A DNA stretch of 64,000 nucleotides from Papaver somniferum (lineage: Eukaryota; Streptophyta; Magnoliopsida; Ranunculales; Papaveraceae): assembly GCF_003573695.1 (NCBI RefSeq), contig NC_039366.1, forward strand, positions 159,592,770 to 159,656,769, in the 5' to 3' direction. A model generated the notes under the pieces. It had not been told where the DNA came from, made no database searches, and was given only the letters and a program-made list of their open reading frames with translations. Shown here piece after piece: positions 45,180-57,219 of this stretch. Numbering within the stretch: position 1 is the first letter of the stretch; every line of letters begins with the position of its first letter. The position numbers were made by a program, and so were the translations under genes.

Positions 45180-48100
45180 TGATAGGTGTCTAAAACACCT
45201 TAATATTTATCTATTGTTTATGCTTTCTTTGCTAAGTTTTCTTGTAAATTATGTATCTTATGTTTGTTTTTGAGTATTTAGGTACTTTGGAGTCATTTGG
45301 TACAAAAGAAGAAGAGACGAGGCAAAAGTGTCATTGCAAGTGCAACTGATGTTGGAGGCATATTATTTCTCATCATTTACTTTTATTTTCTCATTCTGTC
45401 TGAAAAGTTTGTCGGCTTTAGTGATGCAAATTTCTGTCTGAAAAGCACGACAACTTTAGTGATGAAGAGAAATTGAAAAGAAAAAGTGAATCTGAAAAGT
45501 AATAGATGGCTGCTGCTGGTGGGAGAATTCAAAAGAAGAAAGAGTGATCATTTGGAGCAAAGGAATGCAGAATCGTCATTTCACAGGCTAGGGACATGGA
45601 AGTCGAGACAAATCAACACAGGGGCTGTCATTTGGTTGACCCTTTTTCCGATTTTTGAGTGCCTAGAGTCATTTATGGGTAACCCCTTATCTACCCTCCT
45701 GGGGTGGCTATATCCACCTTCTATTCCTTCACAAACCCTAAGATCGAGAACTGGTGTTTAGTTTCATTACAGTCTCCCTAAAATCCAGAGAAACCAAGTA
45801 ATCTGCTGAGAGTGTGAACCGAGACAAAGGGATATTCAGAGATTGAAATGGAGAATCTCTGTTGATGGAGGATACAATGATGGTTTGAGATTGAATTTGG
45901 GTCGAGATGAAGAACTGAGTAAAGAGAGACCTGAGAGTTGAATAATGAAGCTCAGATGGAGGCGATGCTGTTGGTGGATCGAGTTTGTTGTTGTTGCGGA
46001 TTTGAAGCTAAGAAAGATGAGATCTCATGAGTCTGGTTTTGATGATTGTTAGAAGAAATGAAGAAAGAACTGATTTATGAAGATTAGGGTTTGATCCAGA
46101 AACTGCAGTAGCATAGTGGGTTTTTGATGGGTTATCTGAGATGGGTTTATCTCGAGATCGAATACACTGTGTTGCCGAGTATGGGTCGCTGCTGTTATTA
46201 TTTTTGGTGATGAAGCTCAGTTTGAGGCTTGATGATAAGAAAATGGATCTGGTAGTTGATGTTGTTGGATTTTGGTCTAAACTGCTGCTGCTGCTGGTGT
46301 TGTTACTAAAGACTAGGGGTTCATTAAAGTACAGATCCAAGGTTTTGATTGAGATTCAAAAGGTGATTATCAGATGGGTATCAGAATGGTGAATCAAGGT
46401 GATTGCAGGTAAATAAGCTGGAGTTACAGGGTTGGTGATACTGGAATTTGAGCCAAGGAATCACAAATGTGCAGCCGATAAGTGAACTGAATTTGAGTTG
46501 CAGGTGATGGTGTTGTGTGTTGTTGCCTTAATCTGAAGGGTTAGATGTATGTTTAGGTTGATTTGAATTGCAGGTGGAAGTTGTTACTTCAGTGGTACAA
46601 TTGAGCAATTGTTGGAGTGTATGGAAAGCTGAGTACTTGGTGATATTTCAGATTATAGGGAAGCTATTGGTGCAATGCTTTCTTGTTATCTTTTTGAGAA
46701 GCTGAATGTTTGAGATGAAGCTAAACTATGTGCAGGTGACCTGTGATGATGCAATGGTTCTGGCAATTGTGGTTTATGAAGAGGGTGAAACTACAAATGA
46801 GTTTATGATGGTCGAGCCGCAGTTGTATGAACTGCAAGCAAACATTGGTGACTGCAATAAGCTTTGACGCTCAGAAGTTGCAGTTCAGATGCATAAGGAC
46901 TGTGGAAGCACACTGGAGCTGCAGTGAAGGTTGAATTGGTCTTGTTGTAGCTGATATTGCAGAGTTGAGAGTGTCATGATGCTCAGAATTGCTGCAAGAA
47001 TGATGCAGTGGTGGCAGAGCTCAAGTTACAGTTAGTTTGCTTAGATAGGAAGAGATGAACTGAAATAGGGTCATCATGGCTGGCAGTGTGGCAGTGAAGC
47101 AGTGAAGCACAATGATTGTGCCACACACAGTTCTGGCTTGTGCAAGACTGTGGCATGAAAAGTAAGATCAGTTAGACTCTGACTCAGATGAGTTGTTTGA
47201 CTCAGCCTCTGACTCGGTCTGACTTTGACCAAGTTGACCCGTTTGACCGGTGACCGGGCGGGCTTTGCCGGTCACCTGAGACACTATTCCGTCCAACTTC
47301 CGGGCATTTCCGGCGATAATTTGGCAGAGTTTCTACATGGGTTTTTCTCACTTTTGGGCCACGTAGATTTTTATCTAATGGACTTTGAAGACTTGGACCT
47401 AATTTTGGAACAAGAGGAGATATAAAAGAGAAGACTTCTACAATTTTTGGGGATCACATATTATTCTTGGAGCTAAGGAGAAAGCCGCTTTTGTTTACGC
47501 AACTAGGGTTTGCTTTCATATTTATTTTTCGTCTTCTTTATTTGATTATTGATTAGGATGAACTCATAGCTATGAGTAGCTAAATTTAATATTATTGGTT
47601 AAGGATGCATCCTTGTCCATATATTTTTTAGGGTTTTTCATCGAGCGATAATCCTAAATACAAGAGCATGATATGATTACGGTTTGTAGTGATACACTCT
47701 TGTAATCATATGTAGAGTTTGACCTTTGTCCGAATTGTCATGCGCAATGTATGACAACTGCATTGATTAGCCTATTTCCAAAACTTAATGCTCCTGGGAA
47801 TTGAACTTAATTAGCGCGAGGCGTTAGGTTATTCTTTAGGTAGAATTCACATACGCAGCTCTGATGTGTGTGTTGATGAACTTGGGAAATTAATAGATTA
47901 TCTTGCTATCTTGATTCTCTAGGCTTTTGATAATAAAAGAGATTAAATTTTAATTCTAATCATGTATGCAAGCACATGTTTAAGATAGAAGATGAAATCC
48001 TTGACCAATATCTTTCTCTCATTGATTACAATCTACTATTTACTTTGCTTTTGATTTACTTTTATTGCTTACATAAAAATCAGAAATCCCCCTAATTGGT

Positions 48101-48215
48101 TACTTTAAGAAATTGAATACATAATAACTACAATTGCCTCTCTGTGGAAACGAACTCTTTCTTATCATATACTTTAGGAAAGTGAAATTATTTTTGACAC
48201 ATACGACAGCGATCA
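45180..48215 (+). repeat. 3' LTR of the Athila-type element
   Basis: 3036 bp; starts TGATAGGTGTCTAAAACACC, ends GCGATCA before the GTTAG TSD. It lacks a ~160-bp segment present in the 5' LTR (about 35529-35688 there; the join is near 47605 here), which accounts for most of the length difference. Confidence 0.92.
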
Positions 48216-48220
48216 GTTAG

Positions 48221-48682
48221 CTTGGAGTAGGCTAATGTATGTAGCGGCTTAATACAGTGTGTATTCAATCTGGACTAGGTCCCGGGGTTTTTCTGCATTT
48301 GCGGTTTCCTCGTTAAAAAAATTCTGGTGTCTGTGTTATTTCTATTTCCACATTATATTTTTTTATATAATTGAAATAATACAGGTTGTGCGTTTGAATC
48401 AATCAATTGGAAATCCGACCTTTGGTTGTTGATTGATATTGATTGATCCTTGAACATTAGTCATTGGTATCGTCCAAGTTATTCCTTGTGTTTTATTATA
48501 GACTCGTTGATTTTTATTAGCTTGAGTGAATCAAAACAAGAGAGAGATATTAACTTCTTGAGATACTTTTATCTAGATTGAGTCTGACTGTTTAGTTGAT
48601 TCTCTAGTAAGTGTTTCGGAGTTAGTCCATACAGATTGTTAATCGAAATATTGGGTGGTGTTGTTAGACCCCCGCTTTTTCA
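48221..48682 (+). repeat. 5' LTR of Sirevirus copy 2, right part
   Basis: Continues the LTR after the TSD with CTTGGAGTAGG and ends CGCTTTTTCA at 48682, followed by ATTGGTATCAGAGC (PBS). Confidence 0.9.
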
Positions 48683-48748
48683 ATTGGTATCAGAGCAGGC
48701 AAACACGTTTAAGACCTTAAAAGTCTGTGTTTGTAGCGATCTGACTCT

Positions 48749-50306
48749 AAGGACAGAGGTGCTATCTCTATTAACGTACCACCAGTCTTTGATGGCTCTA
48801 ATTACTTATGGTAGAAAATTGCTATGCGAACTTTTCTTCAAGCACGTGATTTTCAATCATGGGTATATGTTGTTAATGGCTATGATGCTCCCGTTGTGGC
48901 AGTTGGAGATGTAAACGTTCCCAAACCTATTGATGAATACACCCCTGCTGAGATAAATGCTGCAAAGCAAAATTCTGACGGTTTGAATGCTATCATACAT
49001 GCCATTACCCCAAATCTTCAGCACTATGTGTCTAATTGCACTCGGTCTAAAGATGCTTGGGATATCTTAGAAACCGTATTTGAAGGTAACTCCGGTGAAA
49101 AGGAAGTCGGGCTTCAAAACCTTAATTCCGATTAGGAGAACCTTCGTATGGCAGATGAAGATACATTTGATGAGTTTAATCACAAAGTGTCTGAAATTGT
49201 TAATGCATCTTTTGCATTGGGGACTATTCCTGAAAAGGATATTATGATGAAAATTCTCAGATCGCTGCCATCTAAATACGAGTCTAAGAAGCATGCCATC
49301 GTTGAGGGAAATAACCTTGATAATCTTTCCAGAAATACATTGGTTGGAAAGCTAAAGATCTTTGATCATGAGCATACATCCAAAATCGGAAAGGATGTTT
49401 CCTTTAAAGCACATAAGAACACTAAATTACTTGATAAGAGTAAAAGTGTTTATGTCTCCGAGGATGATCATTCTGAGGGTGATTTTTCAGATGAATATCT
49501 TGACAAATCAGTCTCCTTGATCACAAGACAGTTTAGGGATCTTCTATTGAAGAGAAGTAAACGGTTTTCAAGAGACACCTAGGTCATCGGATAAACCTCA
49601 CAATCGTGTTCCTCCTAAAAACAGGGATGCTGACGAGGCTGATGACGAGGATATGCCACAGTGCTTTAAGTGTAAAGGTTTTGGTCATTTTGCAAACGAG
49701 TGCCCAAATCGTAGAAAATACACTGGGAACAAAGGTCTTGATGTAACACTTGATGAGATGTCTGAAATCTATGATTCTGATGAAGATAGGAAATCAAGTG
49801 TCGGTCTTCTATGTGAAAACGTTGATTCTGATAACTGTAACAATACATATATCAATCTTGATGGTTTCGGTGAAGATAAGAAGCCAATCATGCTGGAAGA
49901 ATCAATTGACCCAATTTTTGGAAACCCTGTCTGTAATGTTTCAGGATCTACCGTGTGTTTATCTGCTGTTGCACCACAGATGCCTGATTATTATCCAAGA
50001 TTGACGTGATCATTTTGTTCTCAGAAGGGTCATGAACTATCAAGATGTTACAAGTACAAACACCAATTGAGGCACGCCAACAAACTTCAACGAAGAGCAA
50101 ATCAGTTAGCAAGGAAGCTTAAACTTGCTCAGAAGACCGCTGAGGTTTGTAGGATTTTATCTTTTTCTAAGAAGTTAGTTTCCAAAGACAAAATAAGACC
50201 ATTTGAGAAGAAAGTATGGTCAGATCTCTTTGATAGACAGAAGTCAGAGGATTCCTCTCATGAGGAAATTGGTGGACAAATCATTGTTCACCACAACACA
50301 AATTAA
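48749..50306 (+). pseudogene. gag: Sirevirus gag, copy 2, with point nonsense changes
   Basis: The start codon is AAG (48749-48751) where copies 1 and 3 have ATG. Stops: TAG 48812-48814 (second Trp of LWWK), TAG 49133-49135 (DWENL Trp), TGA for the first Cys of knuckle 2 (~50007-50009), and a frameshift near 49580. Otherwise the best copy for the capsid: KILRSLPSKYESKKHAIVE intact and knuckle 1 complete, CFKCKGFGHFANEC. The tail LARKLKLAQKTAEVC...SSHEEIGGQIIVHHNTN ends at TAA 50304-50306. No pol follows. Confidence 0.85.
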
Positions 50307-50610
50307 TTATGTTGTTTGGTAAATCTTGTCTCATGTGCCTGCTCAAAAGAGACAAGGTTGTGAACGCACAGGCTTTAGGAAAAGTTTTCTTAAGTTTATT
50401 CTTTTCTGTCTATCAAATAAAAGGAAGGGTTACTTTCGACAATTCTACTTTTTATAGGGTTTAGAGTTGGACGTCCACGAACCTGTTTAAAGGTTTCGAA
50501 CCCTGCATTCCTTTTTCCTCTTTGATATTCTTTATATTCCAAGACTGCTTGTTGAGATTGTGAATTCCAATCACAAAAATCAGTTGGTTATAGTTGTTCT
50601 CATAAGCATC

Positions 50611-50976
50611 ATGTATTTGGATGGAAAGGATGTCAACATAATTGTTAAGCCATCAATCAAGGAAAAAGAAAAATCTCCAGTAATTCCGTCCTTGAAAAGA
50701 AAAAGGAGGAATACAAGAAAGCCAAGGGCTGTCCCTTCTAACTCTCAGAAATTTTCCGATGTTCTTGATGAGTTGAAGGAGGTAAGAAAGGAGATTCATG
50801 ATATAAAAGATTGCGTTTTAAGATCTTTGGAAATTCAGAAAGCCCTGGTTCGACATCATCAGCCAAGACGGTTTATTGATATTAACTCATATCTTCACGA
50901 ACCTTATGTACCAATGGTTGTTGACGACAAGGAGTTCGAAAATGATAAAGAATTTCTCAAAGACATTGTTGCCTAG
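50611..50976 (+). CDS. Second ORF of the gag-only Sirevirus family, intact, 121 aa
   Basis: ATG 50611 to TAG 50974-50976. A basic N-terminal half (IIVKPSIKEKEKSP, LKRKRRNTRKPRAVP), a helical charged segment DVLDELKEVRKEIHDIKD with leucines at coiled-coil spacing, and a conserved C-terminus SYLHEPYVPMVVDDKEFEND...DIVA. Copy 1 has the same ORF at the same distance after gag. Family not recognised. The basic patch suggests nucleic-acid binding or nuclear localisation; the helix suggests oligomerisation. An ATG upstream at 50560 would add 17 residues not shared with copy 1. Confidence 0.55.
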   Translation: MYLDGKDVNIIVKPSIKEKEKSPVIPSLKRKRRNTRKPRAVPSNSQKFSDVLDELKEVRKEIHDIKDCVLRSLEIQKALVRHHQPRRFIDINSYLHEPYVPMVVDDKEFENDKEFLKDIVA

Positions 50977-52101
50977 TATGTCTTCTTTTTGGCTTAGTTG
51001 GAAGAATAACAAGTGCTTTAAATAGCGATGATTGTGACTACACATAGCTATTATTTTCATCTTTTTTTTTTTTAGGTTTTTTGGTTTGAAATTCTAAAAC
51101 TATTTGGAGGATGATGTTTTACAATATTTTTGATTTGTTATATTGCAACTTGTTATGGGATATTTTGGTGTTTACGTCCGTGAACTATGTTGTCCCATAT
51201 TTTGTAAAAAGTAAAGTCGTTCATGATCGGTATTCATGTATTGGTTTAAGAATGAATAGACTTTTGACATATACAAAAGTTAAGCCTATATTGTCAATAT
51301 TTGACGGAAGATAGGTTAAAATCTTTTGTATCCAAGGATTATTGATATTGTATATGCTTGTGCAAAATAATGAATCCTTGTGTATTCCACGATATAAATC
51401 TTCATTGATCCATCTTTCTGTATTACCGTGAGGCTCCGTGATGTGTCTTATGTTGAGCACGATACAACTAAGTTGATTATTTTTGATTAGCTTGGTTGGT
51501 TGTTCCGTGAGATACGTTATGTTGAGCATTTAGAACTAAATTAATCATCTTCTTGGTTATTTAGTTATTACTCCACAAGTTCTCTTGTGTTGAGTACATG
51601 AACGATTAAACCAATCACTCTCTTGTATGGTTATCTTAGTCGTTGCTCCGTAAGTTTACTTATGTTGAGTACAATGAATTAAATTGATCACTTTTGTGGT
51701 TAATTTGATTATGTATTCCGATTGAATTATTCATGGGTTTCCTTATGAATAATTTGATTGAGTTTTGGATATAAAAATCATTCTCATGGTTTTGGTATCC
51801 AATAAAATCCTTCGTTTCTCTTGAAATTAAGGTCGCTCGTTGTTGTTCCCTTGGGAGTGACATCAAATGGGGGAGAGTTCTTTTGAACTTGTGATTAATG
51901 GTCATATCTTGAGGGGTGTGCGGCTGTGGAATTTTAGAGGGGTTATCTTGTATCTTTAAACTCGTTGACGAATGCTGTTAGCTTCGGCTATATGATTGCA
52001 TCTAAATAAGATGATGTGTGTTTCTTTCTCTCAGTCATGAAATGTCTCTTACGAAAATTTCATTATGAACCCGTTCTTGTACCTTTGCCAATTTTATTGA
52101 C
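50977..52101 (+). repeat. Noncoding 3' region of Sirevirus copy 2
   Basis: Parallels 6137-7507 in copy 1. TTATGTTGAGCA/TTGAGTACA units recur between ~51440 and ~51680, with fewer units than copy 1. GGGGTGTGCGGCTGTGGAATT near 51914 is shared with copy 1 (~7319). No gene. Confidence 0.6.
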
Positions 52102-52494
52102 AAAAAGGGGGAGAATTAATATGTGGTTCACACTACAAATACATATGGTTTTCGGATCATTGTGTAAGGGGGAGTGGTTTTCATGTGAGATGGAGTATTG
52201 ACTAAGGGGGAGTGATACATATCACCATAGTATTATTGTTGAATTTGTGATACAATTGGACTTTGACACTATGTAATAATACTACGACATTGTATAACAA
52301 TGATCGAGACCGATGCTTTCTCATTGTTATAACTACGGATCTTCAACAACGGTGATGCTAAACTTACAACCTTTGGGATCATTGGAGTACTTGGAAGTGA
52401 CGAAGATTTCGAGGAATGTTGAAGATTAGACATGTGGAATAGGAGCTACTAAAGTTTCATTATCTTTTTTACTAAAATTGACAAAGGGGGAGAT
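52102..52494 (+). other. Polypurine tract cluster, copy 2
   Basis: AAAAAGGGGGAG (52102-52113), AAGGGGGAG (52166-52174 and 52204-52212) and AAAGGGGGAGAT (52483-52494), the last touching the 3' LTR at 52495. Same number and order as in copy 1. Confidence 0.8.
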
Positions 52495-54903
52495 TGTTAG
52501 AGTACTGCTCGGTCAAACTCGCATGCGTTGCTATCTCAAGCATGTTTGTCAATGTTAGTGATCAAAAATATAAGTCTTGATTTTTAGTCTCTTATAGCTA
52601 AGTCTCGGACTAGGATAGTAAGTGCAGTTGAGCTCAAGGACTTCATGGCGATTCATCATACAAGTAGAAGATCTACTCAAGGAACTGGTGGAACTTCTCG
52701 ACAAAAAGGTATGTGGAGACTTGAACTTATCTGTCACTCAAAAGTCTATCTATTATATCTCCTACTCTTTGAGAAAAAAGTCGTATGCTATATATATAGA
52801 CTAGATTATACACATTTGGTATTTCGAGCCGAGTATACCTCGCCTATCTATATCTCGAAATATGTGTTGGTAAGATTTTCGCTTCGACCAAGTTTATCTT
52901 TACCTAGTGACGAAAGTCATGAATGTTTCAATCACTTTGGAAATTTCTTTGACGAGAAATAGTGTAACAACTATATAATGTCCTCTAAGAATGTTTCAAT
53001 GATTGGAATGAGAGTTTAGATTACATAACCAATGGATTCCTTGAACCGAAGTTTTCGAACTTTGTTGATCAAGAGAACCGGAAGTATGGCAAGTGCCAAG
53101 TACGTGAACTCAGTCCGCGAACTGCCGAAGTTCTCAAACCCGAGAATTTCTGCTGGAGTTGACAAACTACTTGCGTGAGCCAAGTCCGCGAACCCAGTCC
53201 GCGAACCGGCGTAGTTCTCGAACCCGAGAATTTCTGCTGGAGTTTGTAAACTCTATCCGGTGTCTTAAGTCCGCGAACCTAGTTTGCGAACTTGAGAAGG
53301 TTATATATCTAAAGATGATTTCTGAACTTAATCTTAAAAGACTAAGGAATGCATTTGCGAACCGTGGCTATTAAAGTTCATGAACCGATTCGAGTGAATC
53401 AAATCATCTTTGCTTCAATTGTGTCTTGTGTAGTTACATAAGATTTCCTTGCAATTGAACAACTCTCTTAACTAGTTCATTTGAGTCAATTGAACTAGTT
53501 ATGGTGAAGAAGAACATGGTTGGTATGAAACGCTCATATGGTTAACCTCTTTGGGTAGACTATTGTTGAACCAACAATGTACACGTTTGGGTGCGGTTAA
53601 CAAACCTAGAAGCGTACAGTCATTTGTGTATGACAAGCTAAGTTTTCGATCTAACGGTTGAGAAATATTAGTTTGAATCTAAACCAGGTTTTCATGTAAT
53701 GGTGAATATTGATTGTTTTGTAACTAAGGCAAAACCCTGATTTGAAAGGCTATATAAAGGATACATCTAGTATTGTGCAAAACTAATCCCCACACCTTAG
53801 TGTGATACTAGTTTGCGTGCGAGATTCGTTTCTCCTTTAACCTTTGGTTTTCTTCTTCTAAAACCAGGTTAACGACTTAAAGACTTCATTGGGATAGTGA
53901 AGCCAGACCGATACTACTTTTATTGTAGTTGTGTGATCTGATCTTGCATCTTATATCGTACGAGTACAATCATATTGATTGGCTTGAGATCGTGAGAGTT
54001 ATCCGATAGGCAAGATATAAAAATTAATCACAAACACCTTCGTCTCATCGTTTGTGATTCCACGACATCTTGTTTCGCTACCATACAATTAAGATTGTTG
54101 TGAGGTGATTGATTAATCTAGGCTATTCTTCGGGAATATAAGACCGGATTATAAATTGGTTCCCGTTCACCTTGATTATTATCAAAAGACGGAACAAAAA
54201 CTTTTAGGGTTTTTCTGTGGGGGACAGATTGATCCTTTGATAGACTTGTCTGTGTGAGACAGATTTGTTTATTGTTAAAGCCTGCGATTTTGGGTCGTAG
54301 AAACTCTTAGTTGTGGGTGAGATCAGCTACGGGAATCAAGTGTGCAGTATCCTGCTGGGATCAGAGGCGTAGAGAGTACAACTGTACCTTGGATCAATGG
54401 GAGACTGATTGGGGTTCAACTATAGTCCAGTCCGAAGTTAGCTTGGAGTAGGATAGTGTCTGTAGCGGATTACTACAGTGTGTATTCAATCTGGAATAGG
54501 TCCCGTGGTTTTTCTGCATTTGCGGTTTCCTCGTTAACAAAATTCTGGTGTCTGTGTTATTTCTATTTCCGCATTATATTTGTTTATATAATTGAAATAA
54601 TACAGGTTGTGCGTTTGAATCAATCAATTGGAAATCTGACCTTTGGTTGTTGATTTATATTGATTGATCCTTGGACATTGGTCTTTGGTACCGTCCAAGT
54701 TATTCCTTGTGTTTGATTATAGACTCGTTGATTTCTATTAGCTTGAGTGAATCAAAACAAGAGAGAGATATTAACTCCTTGAGATACTTTTATCTAGATT
54801 GAGTTTGACTGTCTAGTTGATTCTCTAGTAAGTGTTTCGAAGTTAGTCTATACAGATTGCTAATCGAAATATTGGGTGTTGTTGTTAGACCCCCGCTTTT
54901 TCA
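52495..54903 (+). repeat. Sirevirus LTR shared by two internal regions
   Basis: 2409 bp, TGTTAGAGTACTGC...CTTTTTCA. It is the 3' LTR of copy 2 (PPT on its left) and at the same time the 5' LTR of the next internal region (PBS ATTGGTATCAGAGC on its right at 54904). Palindrome at 53470-53500. Confidence 0.92.
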
Positions 54904-55722
54904 ATTGGTATCAGAGCAGGAAAACACGTTTAAGACCTTACAAGTCTGTGTTTGTAGCGATATGACTCTATGGACAGAGGTGCTATCTCTATTAATGTAC
55001 CACTAGTCTTCGATGGCTCTAATTACTTATGGTGAAAAATTGCTATACGAGCTTTTCTTCAAGCACGTGATTTTCAATCATGGGTATATGTTGTTAATGG
55101 CTATGATGCTCCCGTTGTAGCAGTTGGAGATGTAAACGTTCCCAAACCTATTGGTGAATACACCCTTGCTGAGATAAATGTTGCAAAGAAAAATTCCGAC
55201 GGTTTGAATGCTATCATACATGCCATTATCCCAAATCTTCAGCACCATGTGTCTAATTGCACTCGGTCTAAAGATGCTTGGGATATCTTAGAAACCGTAT
55301 TTGAAGGTAACTCCAGTGAAAAGGAAGTCGGGCTTCAAAACCTTAATTCCGATTGGGAGAACCTTCATATGGCAGATGAAGATACATTTGATGAGTTTAA
55401 TCACAAAGTGTCTGAAATTGTTAATGCATCTTTTGCATTGGGGTCTATTCCTGAAAAGGACATTGTGATGAAAATTCTCAGATCGCTGCCATCTAGATAC
55501 GAGTCGAAGAAGCATGCCATCGTTGAGGGAAAAAACCTTGATAATCTTTCCAGAAATACATTGGTTGGAAAGCTAAAGATCTTTGATCATGAGCATACAT
55601 CCAAAATCGGAAAGGATGTTGCCTTTAAAGCACATAAGAACACTAAATTACTTGATAAGAGTAAAAGTGGTTATGTCTCCGAGGATGATCAGTCTGAGGG
55701 TGATTTTTCAGATGAAGATCTT
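54904..55722 (+). pseudogene. gag: Third Sirevirus internal region: PBS and 5' half of gag, truncated
   Basis: ATG 54970-54972 starts MDRGAISINVP. TGA at 55033-55035 replaces the same Trp codon that is TAG in copy 2. From 55204 it is open through the capsid core (SKDAWDILETVFEG, DEFNHKVSEI, KILRSLPSRYESKK). Homology stops after AGATCTT (55716-55722), where copies 1 and 2 continue with GACAAATCAGTCTC. The frame runs on into unrelated sequence to TGA ~55800. Confidence 0.85.
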
Positions 55723-57180
55723 TCTTATGAATCAAGCCTTCGAGATCTTTCTTCTGAATCAAGCTGGTGTAATCAATCGTCAATCAATCGCCGGATCTGA
55801 AATCCATTGATTCAGTTTTTATACAGATCTAAGAAGAGGAAGAAAATTTATACAAATCTGAGAAGAGGAAGAAGAAAAAGAAGACACAGGGGATCTGAGA
55901 AGAGGAAGAAGAAAAAAAAGACACGAAAATAATCTAGGTACGTTTTAATTTGATGTTTTGATTTTGGTTGTTTATCTCGATTTCACAATTTTGATTTATT
56001 TTTATTTTTTTTGATTTTTAGATTTTATGAGAAGAAGTGGAAACATCATTGTTTGAGAAGAAAAACTACGAAATCTAGGTACATTTTGATTTTATTTTTT
56101 GTTGTTGTTGTTGTTGTTAATTTCTATTTTCGATTTCAATTTAGATTTAGTTTTATCACAATTTGATTTCCTATGAGAACTAATCGCATGTTTGATTTAT
56201 TTGATCTTCGATTTGAAGCTGGATCTTAATCGAATCATACTAGTTCTGGATTCATCATTATTTTTTCTCTTATTTGAAGCAAGATTTTGATTTTCTTTTA
56301 TCACAGTTGTATTTTAGTTTTCTTATTGTGGAAGAAGAACAAAAGGTCTATTTTATGAGTCAATTGTTTTGTATCTTTCAATTTAGTAAGATTTGTTTAA
56401 ATTTACAGATCTACTTTATCACATGTTTTGATGATTCAAATTGTTGTTGTTCTTGATCTGTTTTTTTTTTTGATCATTTAATTTTTATTGTGCATTTTGA
56501 TTAGGAATTTTCAATTGGATTGAAAAATATTTTAGGAATAGGTGAATATAGTTTCTACAAGCCAGGTATATATATACAGTTGGATTCAGTTCAATTTTTT
56601 CGATAAATTGATGTGCTTGTGTTGATTGATAGTGGCCTGGCAGTTTTTATCTCACTTACACATGCTAATTGTTGCACAAAGATGAAGCCTGATACTAACT
56701 ATCATTGCTTGAAAGACGTTATGCCCGGATGCGTATTTATAAAATTTTACAAAGGTATTAATAGTGGCCTGTATTTTTGAACTATGAAATATCTTCTTCG
56801 TATATAATGGGAGATGCGAGAAAGTTAAGTAAAAATGATAATAACAAGTATTTCGTGTTGATAAACATAGAGATCTGTCAGTAGAAATGATAGTAACAAG
56901 TATTTCGTGTTGATATACATAGAGATTTAACTATTCTATCCTTTGGTGGTGGTTTAACTAATAAGCATACGATTTGGTATGGTAGTTATGCACCCATAAT
57001 GACTTCTTAGTTTAAGTTTTGTAGTTTTTTGACTGTTGAACATGTATACGTTGTTTCACTTGGATGCAATATAAGTGTTTATGGATGGAAGTCCAAGTTC
57101 ACGGTCGGGAACTTCGTAGCATTTTATGATTTTTTACGTCCTTACTGCAAAATATGCAGGCTTTCTGCTAGCTTGGATGA
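55723..57180. other. AT-rich DNA right of the truncated chain
   Basis: Starts with a 27-bp tandem duplication (AGATCTTTCTTATGAATC at 55716 and its variant at 55743), then three copies of a GATCTGAGAAGAGGAAGAAG-type unit (~55826, 55855, 55891). ATCTAGGTACG/ATTTT occurs at ~55933 and ~56066. This resembles a gene's 5' leader and first intron, but no coding exon can be supported. T-rich runs fill 56090-56480. Confidence 0.4.
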
Positions 57181-57219
57181 ATGAGAGGTCAGGTATTTTA
57201 TTCACATTCCTCTATTAAA

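Larger units (their letters stand above)
33109..48215 (+). mobile_element. Athila-type Ty3/gypsy element, 15.1 kb, TSD GTTAG
   Basis: Starts TGATAGG, ends GCGATCA, flanked by GTTAG at 33104-33108 and 48216-48220. LTRs 33109-36293 and 45180-48215. PBS TGGCGCCGCTGCCGGGGA at 36299-36316 (tRNA-Asp type, as in Athila). PPT GTGTGGGGGAATT ends at 45179. Gag, protease, RT, RNase H and integrase are all recognisable and Athila-like, but the frames have stops, frameshifts and a 1958-bp insertion. No env-like ORF in the 1.5 kb after pol. Without the insert it is ~13.1 kb. Confidence 0.93.
31174..54903 (+). mobile_element. Sirevirus-type element (copy 2), split by an Athila-type insertion
   Basis: The 5' LTR is 31174-33108 joined to 48221-48682 (2397 bp once the Athila element and one GTTAG are removed); the 3' LTR is 52495-54903. 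PBS at 48685, gag, a small second ORF, repeats, PPT cluster. The layout is identical to copy 1 and again lacks pol. It inserted into the LTR of the gag-protease element, and internal sequence continues beyond its 3' LTR, so it is part of an LTR-sharing chain. Confidence 0.88.

Noticed and set aside
54904..55800. Third gag as an independent solo insertion
   Set aside because: It directly continues from a complete LTR with a PBS, so it is part of the chain and not a separate event.
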